Shown here piece by piece: positions 61,815 to 64,000 of a stretch of 64,000 bases of DNA. The notes beneath the pieces were generated by a model, which saw nothing but the letters and a program-made list of their open reading frames with translations, was not told where the DNA came from and did not search any database. The DNA is taken from positions 2,183,237 to 2,247,236 of the forward strand of contig OX345644.1 of NCBI GenBank assembly GCA_947044365.1, in the 5' to 3' direction. A program made the position numbers and the translations under genes. How positions within the stretch are numbered: position 1 is the stretch's first letter; every line of letters begins with the position of its first letter. This stretch comes from Petrosia ficiformis (Eukaryota; Porifera; Demospongiae; Haplosclerida; Petrosiidae).

Positions 61815-62562
61815 TTTCATACACATGTGTGTCATGACAAAATATTTTATAGTATGTAAATCACTATTATTTGTTGCCTTGTTCACATCTCATGTTTCAT
61901 ACTATACCATTTCATTTAACATAATATGTATAAGTACATTTTTTGCCTCATTCATAAGTTATGCTTATTTCAAAAGAAGCAAATTAGACATTTATTCTAA
62001 ATGGAGGTGATGTATGTAGTTCATTATGTCAACCCTCAATGTATGAACAAGTAAGAGCTACAAATGTAATGAAAACAACTGTTACAGGAAATTTGGTCCT
62101 GAAAAGAATGGTCCTAGGACAATGTGACATAACCACCAGCAGGATTACGTCATTGGGATTGTGTAACATTTTTATAATTGGGAATTATCTGAAATTTTGA
62201 TTGAAAATGTTGGTCCTCGAACAAAATTTTCACTGGACTGAAATTTCCATCTCACACAACTTCTACTTAAAATGAGATCTATTTAACCAAACAGATTTGT
62301 TAACCCAAACAAAATCTGGTTTGTTTAATTATACCTGTAACAATTATACATCATTTTGTATAATTATGTGTATGTCTAAAACATATATACATATATACAT
62401 ATATACAAAGTTTAAACAGGAATGAAAGTTTATTAAATGTGATATCCAAACAAGAGGATCATAATAGTGAAGTGACATATCAGAACCATACTAGAGTCTA
62501 GATTAGTATATAAATTCGTGGACTATAATTCCTCATATTTCTTCATAATCACATGTACATGA
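61815..62562. other. Intergenic
   Basis: No gene seen. Fossil exon 1 (about 62015-62085) and family-D element (62088-62250). Confidence 0.6.
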
Positions 62563-63330
62563 ATCTTGTCCAAATGAAGGTAATTATGTCTATTTTCAAA
62601 CTTGCATAATTTATCAAAATGTATAGTATAGGTATATATGTGTAGACTGCAGTATTGCTGATTGTACATATAAAGAATTCTTCATGACTGGTTACACTAC
62701 AAGTGGTGTTTACCTATTAATCCTGAGGAAGGGACTCCATTTGAGGTTAGTGTATCAATCATTACTTTAAACTATATATAGTCTCATATTGTATTGTAGG
62801 TCTATTGTGATATGGATACTGATGGTGGTGGATGAACTGTTTTCCAGAGGAGGAAGAATGGATCAGTTGATTTCTTTCTTAATCAGGTTGATTATGAGGA
62901 AGGTTTTGGTGATCTCAATGGAGAATTCTGGTTGGGATGGAGTAAGATACATTGTCTAACTCAAACTACAAACTGTGATTGGATCTAGAGGACTTTGAGA
63001 ATGAAACATGTTATGCTAATTACTCTACATTCAATATTGGAGACAGTACTACTGACTATACTATCACTTTGGGAGGATATTCTTTCTGGTGATCCTGGAG
63101 ATTCACTATCAGGACATAATAGAAGAAAATTCACTACTAAGGATATATAGAGATAATGATGATCTAAGTGGTGGTAATTGTGCTGTTCATTACAGTGGAG
63201 CTTGGTGGTATCATACTTGTTATGACTCCCATCTCAATGGTTTTTATCTTAACGAATATAATGATAAAGGAGTTAACTGGTATTCCTTTAGAGGTGTAAA
63301 CTCACAGAGATGAAACTTCAAAAAAATTGA
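62563..63330 (+). pseudogene. FReD-21: decayed fibrinogen-domain gene
   Basis: Only the last codons of exon 1 remain (GAATCTTGTCCAAATGAAG|GTAATT at about 62562-62580). Exon 2 (about 62648-62744; DCSIADCTYKEFFMTGYTTSG) has two bases missing in VYTIN. Exon 3 (from about 62800) has a stop for Trp in GGG-stop-TVF, a deletion after TQ, an insertion before SGDPGDS and further changes, but ends in the usual NEYNDKGVNWYSF and [12 protein letters not shown] sequence. Exon 2 is most like FReD-16. Confidence 0.88.
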
Positions 63331-64000
63331 TTTTCAAAAGTATAAATTTTGTATGTCCTATGTGGATTCATTTACTTTGTCAATTATAAACATTTAATCA
63401 TTGATTAGGTAATCTTTGTTTTGTGTACATAGCTGAGTATCATAATTCTACATTATTGGAATTTCAATTGTATAATTATGTCCATAATGTGTACGTGATA
63501 AAACATTTTTATAACTAATGTCTGTTCACATTCACGATGACTTCAAAATTAGGACGTGTTGATTTTATATGTAATATTGTGTATAGTTTAATGTCATAAG
63601 GTTAATACATGATTATACTGTAACTCGATAATGAAGTAGTGGATTGAAATTTTACATACACAGAAAAGAATGGGAAGGATAATTATATGAAAGTGGTGAA
63701 GGTAAAAAGATTGTTGGTCATTCCAAACTAACATTTTTCTGAAGCCATTGTGAATATGAATGATCTCTAATTAATATAAATCATTTTTGTCACCTTGTTA
63801 ACTATCATTTAATCATCTTATCATAATTAGATATAATAATTTATTTACCTAATTCATAAATTATAGGTGCTTTTAATGTTTTCGTAAAATGGATATTTTT
63901 AAGGTCATGTAGTAATAACTGTGTAAAATAAGGATCCTGATACAATAATTAAACTAAAATATAATTATTGTATTATTTCCACTAAAAGAAAGTGTACTTG
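63331..64000. other. Spacer with palindromic MITE, no gene seen
   Basis: AT-rich. Holds the inverse-oriented family-B element at 63523-63763 and the usual FReD downstream sequence. Confidence 0.6.
63523..63763. mobile_element. Palindromic MITE, family B copy 2
   Basis: Reverse-orientation copy of 6153-6400: GTTCACATTCACGATG at left, CATTGTGAATATGAATGATC at right, with shared interior sequence. Confidence 0.75.

Overview
This is AT-rich metazoan nuclear DNA with short (about 50 bp) GT-AG introns, many microsatellites and small palindromic transposons. The gene content (an FGD-type RhoGEF, a TTC7 homologue, a VIT-domain protein and a large family of small secreted fibrinogen-domain proteins) fits an early-branching invertebrate. 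A demosponge such as Amphimedon is my best guess, but this is inference: no marker in the window settles the species.

Layout. (1) 1-9281: the 3' two thirds of an FGD-family gene (DH, PH, FYVE, PH domains), 16 exons on the + strand. Its introns carry tetra- and pentanucleotide arrays and small hAT-like elements. (2) 9.9-21.1 kb: first cluster of fibrinogen-related domain (FReD) genes. I number 21 FReD loci in the window; 1, 2, 5 and 6 are intact here, 3 and 4 broken. (3) 21.5-28.2 kb: decayed copies of the FGD 3' end mixed with broken FReD pieces. (4) 28.6-45.7 kb: two near-identical units of about 7.5 kb. Each holds palindromic AT-rich DNA, a TGTA array, an FGD-tail cassette, a chimeric FReD relic and an intact FReD gene (10, 14); between them lie FReD-11 and FReD-12, both broken. 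(5) 45.9-50.4 kb: FReD-15 (relic), FReD-16 (broken), FReD-17 (intact). (6) 50.9-54.3 kb: a 570-bp TTAA-flanked element, an uninterrupted TTC7-like gene with one frame break, and the first exon of a VIT-domain gene cut off by a duplicated FGD tail. (7) 54.2-63.3 kb: a further copy of the first FReD block (FReD-18 intact, FReD-19 with one stop, FReD-20 intact, FReD-21 decayed).

The FReD genes share one plan: exon 1 encodes a signal peptide and a short Cys-rich module, exon 2 starts the fibrinogen domain, exon 3 encodes the rest. Nine loci are complete (262-291 aa). The start of the fibrinogen domain is almost invariant, while the loops around the calcium site and the C-terminal recognition face differ from gene to gene. 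The likely picture is a repertoire of secreted lectin-like recognition proteins that grows by unequal duplication and gene conversion, carrying pieces of the neighbouring FGD gene along. The recognition role is inference from the family; the architecture, duplications and breakpoints are read directly from the sequence.
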